A DNA stretch of 64,000 bases from assembly GCA_964525555.1 (NCBI GenBank), contig CAZGHN010000002.1, forward strand, positions 291,028-355,027, read 5' to 3'. The translations under genes were made by a program, and so were the position numbers. A model generated the notes under the pieces. The model was given only the letters and a program-made list of their open reading frames with translations. It did no database searches and was not told where the DNA came from. The DNA comes from JAFGHJ01 sp964525555. GTDB lineage: Bacteria > Hydrothermota > UBA3072. Below are positions 42,274 to 50,531 of the stretch, piece by piece (position 1 is the stretch's first letter; every line of letters begins with the position of its first letter).

Positions 42274-42837
42274 ATGGCTAAGTGTAGTGAATGTGGAAAA
42301 GTAATTAAAAAGAAGGATACTGTATATAAAGACGAAGATAATGATAGAATTTTCTGTGGCGTTTGTTATATAAAACATTTAGAAGAAAATATAGATGATT
42401 CCGAACCCGACGTACCGGATATTGAGCCCGGTAAGACAAAAAATAAAAGGTATATTTTAGCTCTTGCGTGCGGTATAGTGTTGATAATTGCGGAGATTTT
42501 AATATTATCAGACACAAGGGGAGGATCAGGCCCTGCCAGGATGCCTGAAAAAAAAGAAGGCATCCGGGAATCCGGGTCTATTACCACGAGAATATTTTTT
42601 ATAAAGGAACTGTTAATGAATTATAAAGTAAAATATGGTGAGTTTCCCATAACCCTATCGCTCTTAACTCCGGATTTTATTGAGCCTGAAATTACAGATG
42701 AAAATATCGTGTATGAATTGGAAAAAGATTTAGGCTTCATTCTTTTCAGTAAAGATTCAAAAGGTAAAGCCATCGAACCGGTTCTTTCTGCTAAAGGGAA
42801 AGTAGAACTTAGCAGATTGAAGGTAATATACCCCTAA
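42274..42837 (+). CDS. Zinc-ribbon membrane protein with pseudopilin-like end
   Basis: A 187-residue protein. The N-terminus has two zinc pairs, C4-x2-C7 and C28-x2-C31, in a LIM-like arrangement. An acidic linker and one membrane helix (about 60-79) follow. The C-terminal part (TRIFFIKELLMNYKVKYGEFPITLSLLTPDFI) resembles the region after the first helix of type II/IV pseudopilins (YK...YGxYPxxLxxLxP). It probably works with the pilin encoded 3 bases downstream. Confidence 0.72.
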   Translation: MAKCSECGKVIKKKDTVYKDEDNDRIFCGVCYIKHLEENIDDSEPDVPDIEPGKTKNKRYILALACGIVLIIAEILILSDTRGGSGPARMPEKKEGIRESGSITTRIFFIKELLMNYKVKYGEFPITLSLLTPDFIEPEITDENIVYELEKDLGFILFSKDSKGKAIEPVLSAKGKVELSRLKVIYP

Positions 42838-42840
42838 AGA

Positions 42841-43512
42841 ATGGAAGATAATAGAAAAGCATTCACAATAATTGAGTTAATGTCTGTTCTTATAATAATA
42901 GGAGTACTTGCGAGTTTGGCGATACCGAGTTTTGTAGCAGTTAAGGCACGCGCAAAGCAGGAAAAAATGAAAAATACTTTAAGATTAATTGCGCGATATG
43001 AGGAGGTCTTTTTTGCGGAAAATGATTATTACGCACCGGGTAAATCCGGTGTAAACAGCTATGATTTTGAAATTTTCCATGATGGTAGAGTGTTACCTGA
43101 AGAAGTTAATTTGTCCGAATTGCCATTCGTTTTTCCGGACAACAGAAATTACGATTATAGAATTTACTGGGTGAATAACGGCGAGGAGCATTATTTTTAT
43201 GCGTACGGAACTGCTTCTACCGGGAGAGGAAACGATATAGACGGAGACGCAAAAATGGATCAGTGGCAGGTGAGTTCTTATGATATCGAACCTATTGCAT
43301 TGTCGAATGATTTAGGGGGTGGAGCATCATTAGGTTCAGGAGAGGGAGGTGAAGGAGGAGGGGAAGAAGGAGAAATAGGTGGAGGCGAAGAAGGGGAAGG
43401 TGGAGGAGGTGAAGGAGAAGGTGAGGGGGAGGAAGAGGAAAAGGGCAAGGGTAAGGGTAAGGAAAAAGAAAAGAAAGGAAAGGAGAAAGAAAAGAAGCCT
43501 AAGAAAAAATAG
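42841..43512 (+). CDS. Type IV pilin-like protein with a Gly/Glu then Lys/Glu tail
   Basis: A 223-residue protein. The prepilin signature A7-F8-T-I-I-E12-L (Glu at mature position 5) is followed by a hydrophobic alpha-helix (SVLIIIGVLASLAIPSF), so it should be cut by a prepilin peptidase, with Ala rather than the usual Gly at -1. A compact globular domain follows. From about residue 162 to the end the sequence is only G, E and S, then K, E and G (GEGGEGGGEEGE..., then KGKGKEKEKK), an extreme acidic-to-basic two-block tail not expected in pilins. The coding strand there is almost pure purine. Confidence 0.8.
   Translation: MEDNRKAFTIIELMSVLIIIGVLASLAIPSFVAVKARAKQEKMKNTLRLIARYEEVFFAENDYYAPGKSGVNSYDFEIFHDGRVLPEEVNLSELPFVFPDNRNYDYRIYWVNNGEEHYFYAYGTASTGRGNDIDGDAKMDQWQVSSYDIEPIALSNDLGGGASLGSGEGGEGGGEEGEIGGGEEGEGGGGEGEGEGEEEEKGKGKGKEKEKKGKEKEKKPKKK
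43334..43512 (+). repeat. Long polypurine tract encoding the pilin tail
   Basis: About 180 bases are nearly all A or G on the plus strand, in short GGAG/GAAGG units. Such tracts can form triplex or slip during copying, so tail length may vary between strains. The same tract explains the spurious all-hydrophobic frame on the minus strand. Confidence 0.7.
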
Positions 43513-43596
43513 TATTGTCACCCCCGTTTTTTGTCTAAGAAGTTTAACATTCAATAACTTAAATAAATAGAGAAATTTTTATTTTCCAGGAAGGTC

Positions 43597-43623
43597 TTGA
43601 CATTAATCTTTTAGAAGTATACT
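43597..43623 (+). promoter_or_regulatory. Promoter of the EamA gene
   Basis: TTGACA (43597-43602), 15-bp spacer, TATACT (43618-43623). RNA start near 43630, only about 6 bases before ATG 43636; no ribosome site. Confidence 0.6.
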
Positions 43624-43635
43624 CTCCTGACTGTT

Positions 43636-44538
43636 ATGTTTAATTTGAAGAAATCCAAAATTATTTTTCTTGCAATACTTGCCTGCCTTTTATGGTCGAC
43701 CGCTTTTGCTTTCGTTAAGATTGGCCTTATGTACTCCTCTCCAATACTTTTTGCGGGAATACGTTTCGTTCTTGCAGGTTCATTGCTATTGCCTTTATGT
43801 GGGGGACTCCGAAAATATTTTGATTCTGTACGTTCCAGTATAAAGTTAATACTATTAGTTAGTCTTTTCCAGACTTTTCTTCTGTATTCTTTATTTTTCT
43901 GGGGGATGTCATTAGTACCCGGTTCTACAGGTGCTATCGTTACTGGATCGACACCTCTTATAACTGCAATTGCCGCACATATGATTCTCAAAAATGACAA
44001 GCTTTCTCTGCGGAAGACTATTTACATTTTTTTAGGAATATTTGGGGTAATACTTATATCTGTTGAGCGGCAATTTATTATAAGTCGTTCCTTCAAAGAA
44101 TTGGCAGGTATATTTATTCTGCTGGGAGCGTCATTTGCGAGTGCTATGGGCAATATAGTTGTATCCGCGGACAAAAGCGATGTAGACCCCATAACTCTAA
44201 ATTCAGCGCAAATGGGATTAGGAGGACTTGCTCTACTTTTACTCTCGTTTATGCTCGAAGGATATCCACGATGCGAAATTACAAAACAGTTTGTTTTTGC
44301 CTCATTGTGGCTTGCTTTTATATCGGCTGCAGGTTTCTCGATTTGGTTTTATCTGTTGAAAAATGAAAAAGTAAAAGTTTCCGAGTTGAACATGTGGAAA
44401 TTCATCCTTCCAATCTTCGGAGCGCTAATTAGCTGGACACTGCTAAAAAACGATTCCCCGACTTTGTTGTCTATCCTCGGAATGCTGATAGTAGCCTTTT
44501 CGGTATTGCTTTTTAACTTGAGAAAGAAGCCTTCCTAA
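43636..44538 (+). CDS. EamA/DMT-family exporter
   Basis: A 300-residue protein with ten membrane helices in two five-helix halves. The first half starts IIFLAILACLLWSTAFAFVKIGL (the AxxWSxxF(A/V) EamA pattern), with the P-x-x-x-A-x-x-R motif in SSPILFAGIRFVLAG. The second half begins near KELAGIFILLGASFASA. EamA proteins export amino acids, nucleosides or metabolites; the substrate cannot be deduced. It ends 2 bases from the convergent CHAP-associated membrane gene. Confidence 0.9.
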   Translation: MFNLKKSKIIFLAILACLLWSTAFAFVKIGLMYSSPILFAGIRFVLAGSLLLPLCGGLRKYFDSVRSSIKLILLVSLFQTFLLYSLFFWGMSLVPGSTGAIVTGSTPLITAIAAHMILKNDKLSLRKTIYIFLGIFGVILISVERQFIISRSFKELAGIFILLGASFASAMGNIVVSADKSDVDPITLNSAQMGLGGLALLLLSFMLEGYPRCEITKQFVFASLWLAFISAAGFSIWFYLLKNEKVKVSELNMWKFILPIFGALISWTLLKNDSPTLLSILGMLIVAFSVLLFNLRKKPS

Positions 44539-44540
44539 AT

Positions 44541-45173
44541 TTAAGGATTCGCTGGTTTTACCCCTATATTTCTAAGTAAATCAGTCCTTATCTTAACTTC
44601 AGAGTCGGTTTCCCGGATACTCCTTTCAGTACTATTGAGCCTTTCTATAATTGCATTTCTCTCATCCGGTGAGATATTCTGCGGTGTAACTTCCAGAGTG
44701 CTGCGGACTGCCTTAACTTCTTTTTCGACTTTATCAAGCGCCTTGGTTTGTTCTTTATTGATTTCTAATAAATTCTTATTCGCAACAGCCATATTTTTAT
44801 CGGGAACCCACGGGCTTGTTAGAGCCGTTTTGACACTTATTTTTTTCTTTTCGTTACTTGCCGTTTGATTATTGAAGTATGGAGCAAAAGAAGTCCCACC
44901 GACAACCGTTGCGTAAATCAGGCATCCGTTAAAAAACGCAATAACATAATTAACTTTCGCTTTCTCTTCTGAGAGAGATAAAGCCACATAAGCTACGACT
45001 ATTGATACAACAAATCCTGTAATTTTGGGTTCTAAACCGAATACTCCACTGATGACATTCGATACAACCCATACAACTACAACACAGCCCATTAAGGTTC
45101 CGAACATGGATGTAGTAAAAAAATCTTTCGGAAGTTTAGTCTTCCCAGAAACAGTACCATTGTTATTGCTCAT
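44541..45173 (-). CDS. Three-helix membrane protein with coiled-coil tail
   Basis: A 210-residue protein, AAAGGAG before ATG 45173. Three membrane helices (about 25-46, 50-68, 75-95) are followed by a long helix (about 120-205) with heptad-like pattern (NKEQTKALDKVEKEVKAVRSTL). It lies 40 bases downstream of a CHAP-domain lysin gene. Position and topology suggest a holin or an anchor for that enzyme, though holins are usually shorter. No homologue is recognised. Confidence 0.65.
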   Translation of the reverse strand: MSNNNGTVSGKTKLPKDFFTTSMFGTLMGCVVVVWVVSNVISGVFGLEPKITGFVVSIVVAYVALSLSEEKAKVNYVIAFFNGCLIYATVVGGTSFAPYFNNQTASNEKKKISVKTALTSPWVPDKNMAVANKNLLEINKEQTKALDKVEKEVKAVRSTLEVTPQNISPDERNAIIERLNSTERSIRETDSEVKIRTDLLRNIGVKPANP

Positions 45174-45213
45174 ACTTACATCTCCTTTGATTTAACTCGT
45201 TTAAATAGTTTAT

Positions 45214-45951
45214 TTAAACCAAGATGAAATCTTTGTTCTTATATCCTCTGATTCGGCTGCAGACTTCATAACCTTCCCTGTTGCCTTCGTCATTGGTGTT
45301 CCCTTCTATAGTTAAAAAAACTTCATTCTTCGCATCAACAACGATTCCTGTATGAGTCCAGTCTGTCGATGTTCTTCGTTCGAGAAAAAGGGAGCCGGGT
45401 TTTATTTTTTTTCTGTCGGAAGCTTTAGAGCCTCTTATAAAAAGCCCTTTATCTTTAGCACTTGAGGCAAGAATATCGCAGGAAAAAGACGTTTTTATTG
45501 GAAGGGATACATCCAAGGTCTCACATGCCTGTTTCAGGACAAAACTTACAAAACCGGCGCACCATGGCCATACCGATCCTTCATTGCCTTTCATATAGAG
45601 ACGAACCCAAGGTCCTTTATTTTGACCGCCTATTTCTCTCGGCTGTTGTTTTAAATGTTGTTTTGCGTACGAAGTTACCATTTCGCCAAGAGATTTATTC
45701 CCTTTGGGAATCTTTTTTAAGGCTTTTTTCATCGGTTCAATCAATTTTTCAAAGGTCTTATTACCGAGGATACCGTCGACTTTCAGTTTCTTCCTTTTCT
45801 GAAATTCTCTTACGGCGTAATCGGTAGCCGGGCCAAAATCCCCGTCAATTTTGAGTCCAAGTCCCTGAAGGCAAAGCCACGCCTGTATCTTTTTAACTTC
45901 TTTACCTCTCTTTCCTTTTTTGTAAATTTTGTCTAAAGTAAGTTCATCCAT
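45214..45951 (-). CDS. Peptidoglycan-binding CHAP amidase (endolysin-like)
   Basis: A 245-residue protein with AAGGAG before ATG 45951. Residues about 12-72 are a PG_binding_1 domain (GxEVKxIQxWL...VDGxFGPxTxxAVxxFQ). Residues about 90-245 form a CHAP/NlpC-like hydrolase with Cys131 (VWPWCAGFVSF), His near 206 (WTHTGIVV) and an acid in TIEGNTND. It cleaves peptidoglycan cross-links. There is no signal peptide, as in phage endolysins that depend on a holin; the downstream membrane protein could provide this. Confidence 0.85.
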   Translation of the reverse strand: MDELTLDKIYKKGKRGKEVKKIQAWLCLQGLGLKIDGDFGPATDYAVREFQKRKKLKVDGILGNKTFEKLIEPMKKALKKIPKGNKSLGEMVTSYAKQHLKQQPREIGGQNKGPWVRLYMKGNEGSVWPWCAGFVSFVLKQACETLDVSLPIKTSFSCDILASSAKDKGLFIRGSKASDRKKIKPGSLFLERRTSTDWTHTGIVVDAKNEVFLTIEGNTNDEGNREGYEVCSRIRGYKNKDFILV

Positions 45952-46372
45952 TTCTCATCTCCTTGTAAAAAGTAAACTTATAAATGTAATCCGAAAAATC
46001 GATAATGGTAAGATCATCTATGGTTGCTTATCTAAAGCATTTTTTAACTCTTTCCCTTTAAAAAAGCAGCATACAAATCTTTCATAATTTGTCAAGAGAC
46101 TTTTTGGAAAATTCGATTTTTTGTCTATATTTTTACAAAAACCGAAAAGATTAGCCACAAAGGCACTAAGACACAAAGAAAAAACAAACTTATTTAACCA
46201 CGAAATACACAAAAAACACGAAACTTCTTTGTTGTTTTTTCCTATTCAACTATTCAACCATTCAACTTTTTACTACTATGAGGGTCTTGCAAAAATAATA
46301 GCCACTTATATATTATTGAACACAATCAAATAAAAATTCATTTTAATGCAAAAATGGGGAGGAAGGCAAAAA
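45952..46372. repeat. Spacer with word repeats and purF-like promoter
   Basis: GCCACAAAGGCACTAAGACACAAAG (about 46155-46179), TTAACCACGAAATACACAAAAAACACG (about 46194-46220), CTATTCAACTATTCAACCATTCAAC (about 46242-46266), and a promoter TTGCAA (46287-46292), 16 bp, TATATT (46309-46314). The GGGAGGAAGG site before ATG 46373 is at 46357-46366. Confidence 0.55.
46287..46314 (+). promoter_or_regulatory. Promoter of the PurF-like gene
   Basis: TTGCAA (46287-46292), 16-bp spacer, TATATT (46309-46314), about 60 bases before ATG 46373. Confidence 0.5.
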
Positions 46373-47776
46373 ATGAGTGGAATCGTTGGTATTGTTACAA
46401 AAAACGATTGCAAGGAAGATCTCTTCTATGCAACCGATTACCATTCGCATCTTGGAACTTCTTACGGAGGTTTAGCTGTACTTGACGGTAAGAAAATACA
46501 CAAGAAAATTCATACTATAGAAAAAGCGCAATTCAAAACAAGATTTATAGAAGATATCGATTATGTTGATATGCAGGGACACTGGGGTGTTGGCGTTATC
46601 AGTGATAGGGATACACAGCCTCTTATTTTAAGGTTAAAATTCGGGGAATATTCGATTTGCGGTACGGGGTTTATAAACAACCAAATAGAACTCGCTGATG
46701 AGCTTATATCGGAGGGGGCAATCTTTTCCGAAATGGTCAACGGATGCCCGAATCAAATAGAGCTTGTTGCGAAACTGATTAACAAAGGAAAGGACCTGGT
46801 GGACGGAATAGAATACATGCATTCTCGAATCGATGGTTCTATGTCTTTGCTTCTTCTCGGAAAAGAGGGATTGTTTGCTGCCAGAGACAGGTATGGGAGA
46901 ACGCCCCTGGTTTTGGGAGAAAAGAAAGATGCTAAGATTATCGTTTCCGAAACCTGTTCATTCAAAAATTTGGGATTCAGCACAAAGAGATTTCTCGGAG
47001 CCGGAGAAATATTGCTCTTAAGTGAGAGCAAAACAGAGACCTTAAAGAAAGCATCAGACGATCTCAGGTTGTGTACTTTTTTATACGTATATACAGGTTT
47101 TCCTGCTTCGGAATATGAAGGTAAGAATGTGGAAGAGTTCAGGGAAGAATCCGGTAGACTAATGGCAAAGAATGACAATGTGAAAGCTGATCTTGTTACG
47201 GGTGTGGCTGATTCAGGTACTGCGTATGCGTTTGGATATTCTTGTGAATCGGGGATACCTGTGAAGACTCCCTTGCTTAAATACACTCCGGGTTGGGCAA
47301 GGAGTTATGTTCCGCCGAGCCAGGAGAGGAGAGATTTAGTTGCTCTTATGAAACAGGTGACTGCGGATGCCCTTTTAAAAGATCAGCGGCTGATAATAAC
47401 TGAAGATTCTATTGTAAGAGGAACTCAACTCAAAAATTTTCTACTCGTCAAACTATGGAATTCAGGTGCGAAAGAAATACACGTAAGGCCTGCCTGCCCT
47501 GCACTTATGTTTCCTTGTAAATATCTTTTTTCGACAAGAAAAGCAGATGAGTTGCTTGCAAGAAGGACGATAAAAAAGATGCACGGAAAGCATATCAAGG
47601 ATTTGGATCCTTACATTGATACAAAATCGAAAGAATATTCGAAAATGATAAGAGAAATAGAGAAAGATTTGAACGTAACTTCTCTAAGATATCAGCGTTT
47701 AGGAGATATGTTAAAGGCGACCGGGATTCCTGAAGGAGATCTTTGTACTTATTGCTGGACTGGAAAGGAAGGTTAG
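46373..47776 (+). CDS. Amidophosphoribosyltransferase-like protein with Cys-to-Ser at the glutaminase site
   Basis: A 467-residue PurF homologue starting at ATG 46373, fixed by GGGAGG at 46357-46362. The N-terminal nucleophile hydrolase begins M-S-G-I-V-G-I-V where PurF has M-C-G-I-V-G. The codon is AGT, one base from TGT. The glutamine-binding HRGQ(E/D)S(A/S)G loop is also altered (HLGTSYGGLAV). The PRPP domain looks intact: LIITEDSIVRGTQLKNF, EIHVRPACP and the C-terminal LCTYCWTG. Amide-nitrogen transfer from glutamine is probably lost or slow; ammonia-dependent PRPP chemistry or another role is possible. No second purine gene is nearby. Confidence 0.85.
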   Translation: MSGIVGIVTKNDCKEDLFYATDYHSHLGTSYGGLAVLDGKKIHKKIHTIEKAQFKTRFIEDIDYVDMQGHWGVGVISDRDTQPLILRLKFGEYSICGTGFINNQIELADELISEGAIFSEMVNGCPNQIELVAKLINKGKDLVDGIEYMHSRIDGSMSLLLLGKEGLFAARDRYGRTPLVLGEKKDAKIIVSETCSFKNLGFSTKRFLGAGEILLLSESKTETLKKASDDLRLCTFLYVYTGFPASEYEGKNVEEFREESGRLMAKNDNVKADLVTGVADSGTAYAFGYSCESGIPVKTPLLKYTPGWARSYVPPSQERRDLVALMKQVTADALLKDQRLIITEDSIVRGTQLKNFLLVKLWNSGAKEIHVRPACPALMFPCKYLFSTRKADELLARRTIKKMHGKHIKDLDPYIDTKSKEYSKMIREIEKDLNVTSLRYQRLGDMLKATGIPEGDLCTYCWTGKEG

Positions 47777-50190
47777 TCTAAAATTTCTTTTACCTTTTTT
47801 AATAAATCCAAAACCTCGTAAGGTTTTTCTAAAAAGTCAAAATTCTTTCCTGCTATGTGCGAAAGCTCGGCCTTTTCGTCAGTATATCCGCTGCTTAAAA
47901 GAATTTTTATTTTACCATTTTCTGAGATAATTTTTTCGGCAAATTCCAGGCCGCTTCCGTCAGATAGTACTATATCGGTAAAAATCATTTTGACCTTATT
48001 CTTATTTCTCTTGAAGGAATCGGTTGCTTCTTCAATGCTGTTGGTTTCTAATACTTTATATCCGTTTTCTTCTAAGACTTTAACAATGAATTTTCGTGTG
48101 ATTTTTTCATCCTCTATAACCAATATCGTTTCGCCTTTACCCTGCAGACCAGAAAGAGGTATTATTTTTTTATCTTTTATTGTTTTTTTCTCATAGCATA
48201 AAGGTAGATAAATTCTAAAAATCGTACCTCTACCTTTTTTACTTTCCACATTGATCCAACCGTATAATTTATTGACTATTTCTTGGACGACCGATAAGCC
48301 AAGGCCCGTGCCTGTTTTCTTAGTTGTGAAGAATGGATCGAATATTTTTGAGATTGTCTTTTTATCCATTCCAACGCCCGTGTCTTCGATTGATAGGCAT
48401 GCGAATTCTCCGGGCTGAGAATAAGGTATTTTTTTAGATTCTTTTTCGCTTATATTAACTTTTTCGGTTTTCACAGTTATTTTTCCGACTTTAGGTATAG
48501 CGTCGCGAGCATTAACAATTAGATTCAAAACAATCTGTTCTAACTGAGTAGAGTCCGATTTTATGTTTATTTGGTCTTCTGTAAGTATTTTGGTGAAAGT
48601 GATATCTTCTCCGGTTAAACGGTCAACCATGTCTTCGATTTCATTTACTATGGAGTTCAGTTCAAGCACTTCAAGTTTAATAGGAGTTTTTCTGCTGAAC
48701 GCAAGGAGTTGTCCTGTGAGACCGGCAGCCTGTTTTGCTGCTCTGAGGATTTCTTCCATTGTTACTCTTTTTGGGTCATTCGGAGCCATTTCATCGTAAA
48801 GTAAATGTCCATACCCAATTATTGCCGTTAAAAGATTATTGAAATCGTGTGCGATAGTACCGGCTAGTCTTCCTACTGATTCCATCTTTTGTGCCTGAAG
48901 TAATTGTAGGTTTATTTTTTCTTTTTCCTCTTCAGCTTTTTTGCGTTCGCTTATATCGGTGAAGAACCCAACCATACATTCTTTTCCTTCGATATCAATT
49001 TTGCTCGTAACTATGTCTGTGTATATTATCCTTCCGTCTTTTCCTAAAAATGGAATTGAAGAAGCCAGATTTTTTTCATTACGTGTTCGTGCTTCAAAAT
49101 CTGCAGTTATTTTTTCTAAGACATCCTTAGGATGAATGTCTGGGATTTTCATTTTGGAAAGTTCTTCTTTAGTGTAACCCAGTATACGGCATATTGCGGG
49201 ATTTGCATATAAGAATCGCTTGGTTTTAATATCGGCGACTAGTATTCCCTCTGCGGTGTTCTCGAACAATGTTCTATATCTTTCTTCGCTTTCCTGCAGT
49301 TGTGTTGTCTTTCTTTTAATTTGAAATCTTGATGCCACAGATACCATTATGAGGAAAAGTAATGCTCCCGTAATGATAAACAATACTTTTTTTGCCCATT
49401 CAGGCATTACGGCTTTTTCATTGATAGACCACTCAAAATATCTTTCCATCAAGTCGTAATATATTGAATTTTCATTTCTTTTCAGTTGCTCAAGGTTATA
49501 GTCTATTCTAGTAATTAGGATTGGGGATATGGCAGATTTCTTGGAGAAAGCGAATCTCAGGTCAGCCGGTTGAAAAACTATACCAGTTCTCTTAATTTTA
49601 TACTTTTTTTCTTTGTGGTTTCCAAAATTCTTATTGACTACTCCGGCATCAACCTTTTCTTCTTCAATCAATTCAAAAATACTATTGTAATCGGTGGTTT
49701 CGATAAATATACAATCTATGCCAAATTTTTCTGCCAAATCCGCTATTCCATCCGGGCCTTTATAATTTACGCTGCTTTTAAGGACAGCTATTTTTTTGCC
49801 GCTTAAATCCGGAATGGATTGTATTTTTGAACCCTCCTGAACGTAAATCCTTGCCCAGCTTATAAAAACCGTTTCGTTCTGAAATTTATACTTTTCAGCT
49901 CTTTGCTTTGTATAAGCAACATCCGGCATTATATCTATTTTACCCTTTTCCAGTCTTCTAAGGCTCTCGTCCCATGTACCGTGAACCCATATAATGTCCC
50001 AATTTTCTTTTGATGCGATGTATTGCAGAAGTTCTACCCAGAAACCTGATGGGATTCCGTTCTTAGTAAATATCTTTGGTTCATTTTCGTAAATTCCTGC
50101 TTTTATAGGTCTTAGACTGCCGGCAGAAACTGTCAGGGGTAGAAAAACTGACAATAATATTAATATAAGCAATTTATAGAATTTTTCCAT
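47773..50190 (-). CDS. SBP3-PAS-histidine kinase-receiver hybrid
   Basis: An 805-residue protein. A signal peptide ends near VSA-GS. Residues about 28-255 are a solute-binding type 3 domain (GIYENEPKIFTKNGIPSGFWVELLQYIA) as in BvgS/EvgS sensors. After one membrane helix (about 268-288) come a PAS domain (about 298-420), a HisKA helix with the phospho-His near 446 (GTIAHDFNNLL), a HATPase_c (VNARDAI, DTGVGMD, GTGLGLSVV) and a C-terminal receiver with Asp near 737 (IFTDIVLSD). It probably senses a small periplasmic solute. Its stop codon overlaps that of the convergent PurF-like gene. No separate output regulator is adjacent. Confidence 0.9.
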   Translation of the reverse strand: MEKFYKLLILILLSVFLPLTVSAGSLRPIKAGIYENEPKIFTKNGIPSGFWVELLQYIASKENWDIIWVHGTWDESLRRLEKGKIDIMPDVAYTKQRAEKYKFQNETVFISWARIYVQEGSKIQSIPDLSGKKIAVLKSSVNYKGPDGIADLAEKFGIDCIFIETTDYNSIFELIEEEKVDAGVVNKNFGNHKEKKYKIKRTGIVFQPADLRFAFSKKSAISPILITRIDYNLEQLKRNENSIYYDLMERYFEWSINEKAVMPEWAKKVLFIITGALLFLIMVSVASRFQIKRKTTQLQESEERYRTLFENTAEGILVADIKTKRFLYANPAICRILGYTKEELSKMKIPDIHPKDVLEKITADFEARTRNEKNLASSIPFLGKDGRIIYTDIVTSKIDIEGKECMVGFFTDISERKKAEEEKEKINLQLLQAQKMESVGRLAGTIAHDFNNLLTAIIGYGHLLYDEMAPNDPKRVTMEEILRAAKQAAGLTGQLLAFSRKTPIKLEVLELNSIVNEIEDMVDRLTGEDITFTKILTEDQINIKSDSTQLEQIVLNLIVNARDAIPKVGKITVKTEKVNISEKESKKIPYSQPGEFACLSIEDTGVGMDKKTISKIFDPFFTTKKTGTGLGLSVVQEIVNKLYGWINVESKKGRGTIFRIYLPLCYEKKTIKDKKIIPLSGLQGKGETILVIEDEKITRKFIVKVLEENGYKVLETNSIEEATDSFKRNKNKVKMIFTDIVLSDGSGLEFAEKIISENGKIKILLSSGYTDEKAELSHIAGKNFDFLEKPYEVLDLLKKVKEILD

Positions 50191-50234
50191 TTTTAATCCA
50201 AATATTACGTTTTGAGATTTTAATATTTCTTAAA

Positions 50235-50291
50235 ATCGGTAAAATATCTAAAAATTAAAATTATATTGTAAATTTTTTATTTTTTACCGAT
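50235..50291. promoter_or_regulatory. 10-bp inverted repeat ATCGGTAAAA-N37-TTTTACCGAT
   Basis: The two perfect arms lie at 50235-50244 and 50282-50291 within the transcribed leader of the hybrid kinase gene. It could form a stem-loop in the mRNA or be a dimeric regulator site. The receiver-bearing kinase itself or its partner may use it; this is inference. Confidence 0.45.
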
Positions 50292-50299
50292 ATAGTTAT

Positions 50300-50328
50300 A
50301 TTATAAGTATCATAGGAAGAAAAGTCAA
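50300..50328 (-). promoter_or_regulatory. Promoter of the hybrid kinase gene
   Basis: TTGACT (50328-50323), 17-bp spacer, TATAAT (50305-50300). RNA start near 50293, leader of about 100 bases. Confidence 0.75.
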
Positions 50329-50531
50329 TCTAAATTTTCTTGTAAGTGCATTATTTGCTAATGGAATAGTTACCATAGAGGGGTTTTCGATTTTATGAAG
50401 AATTGAACATGATTAGCAGTTAGTTAGTCAGAAAAACCAATAATTTTAGTTTTTTTATTTTGTAAAGATAAAAAAAGAAATTAAATTAATGTGATTTGTT
50501 TTCGTTTATTCTATGTGTTTGATAGTTGCAT

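Larger units (their letters stand above)
50191..50531. other. Spacer with kinase promoter and leader inverted repeat
   Basis: The 341-base spacer holds the kinase promoter (50300-50328) and a leader with an ATCGGTAAAA / TTTTACCGAT inverted repeat (50235-50291). The rest is AT-rich sequence without a gene or recognisable word repeats. Confidence 0.5.

Noticed and set aside
43336..43554. Very hydrophobic minus-strand frame
   Set aside because: It is the complement of the polypurine pilin tail; its Leu/Phe-rich sequence is a composition effect.
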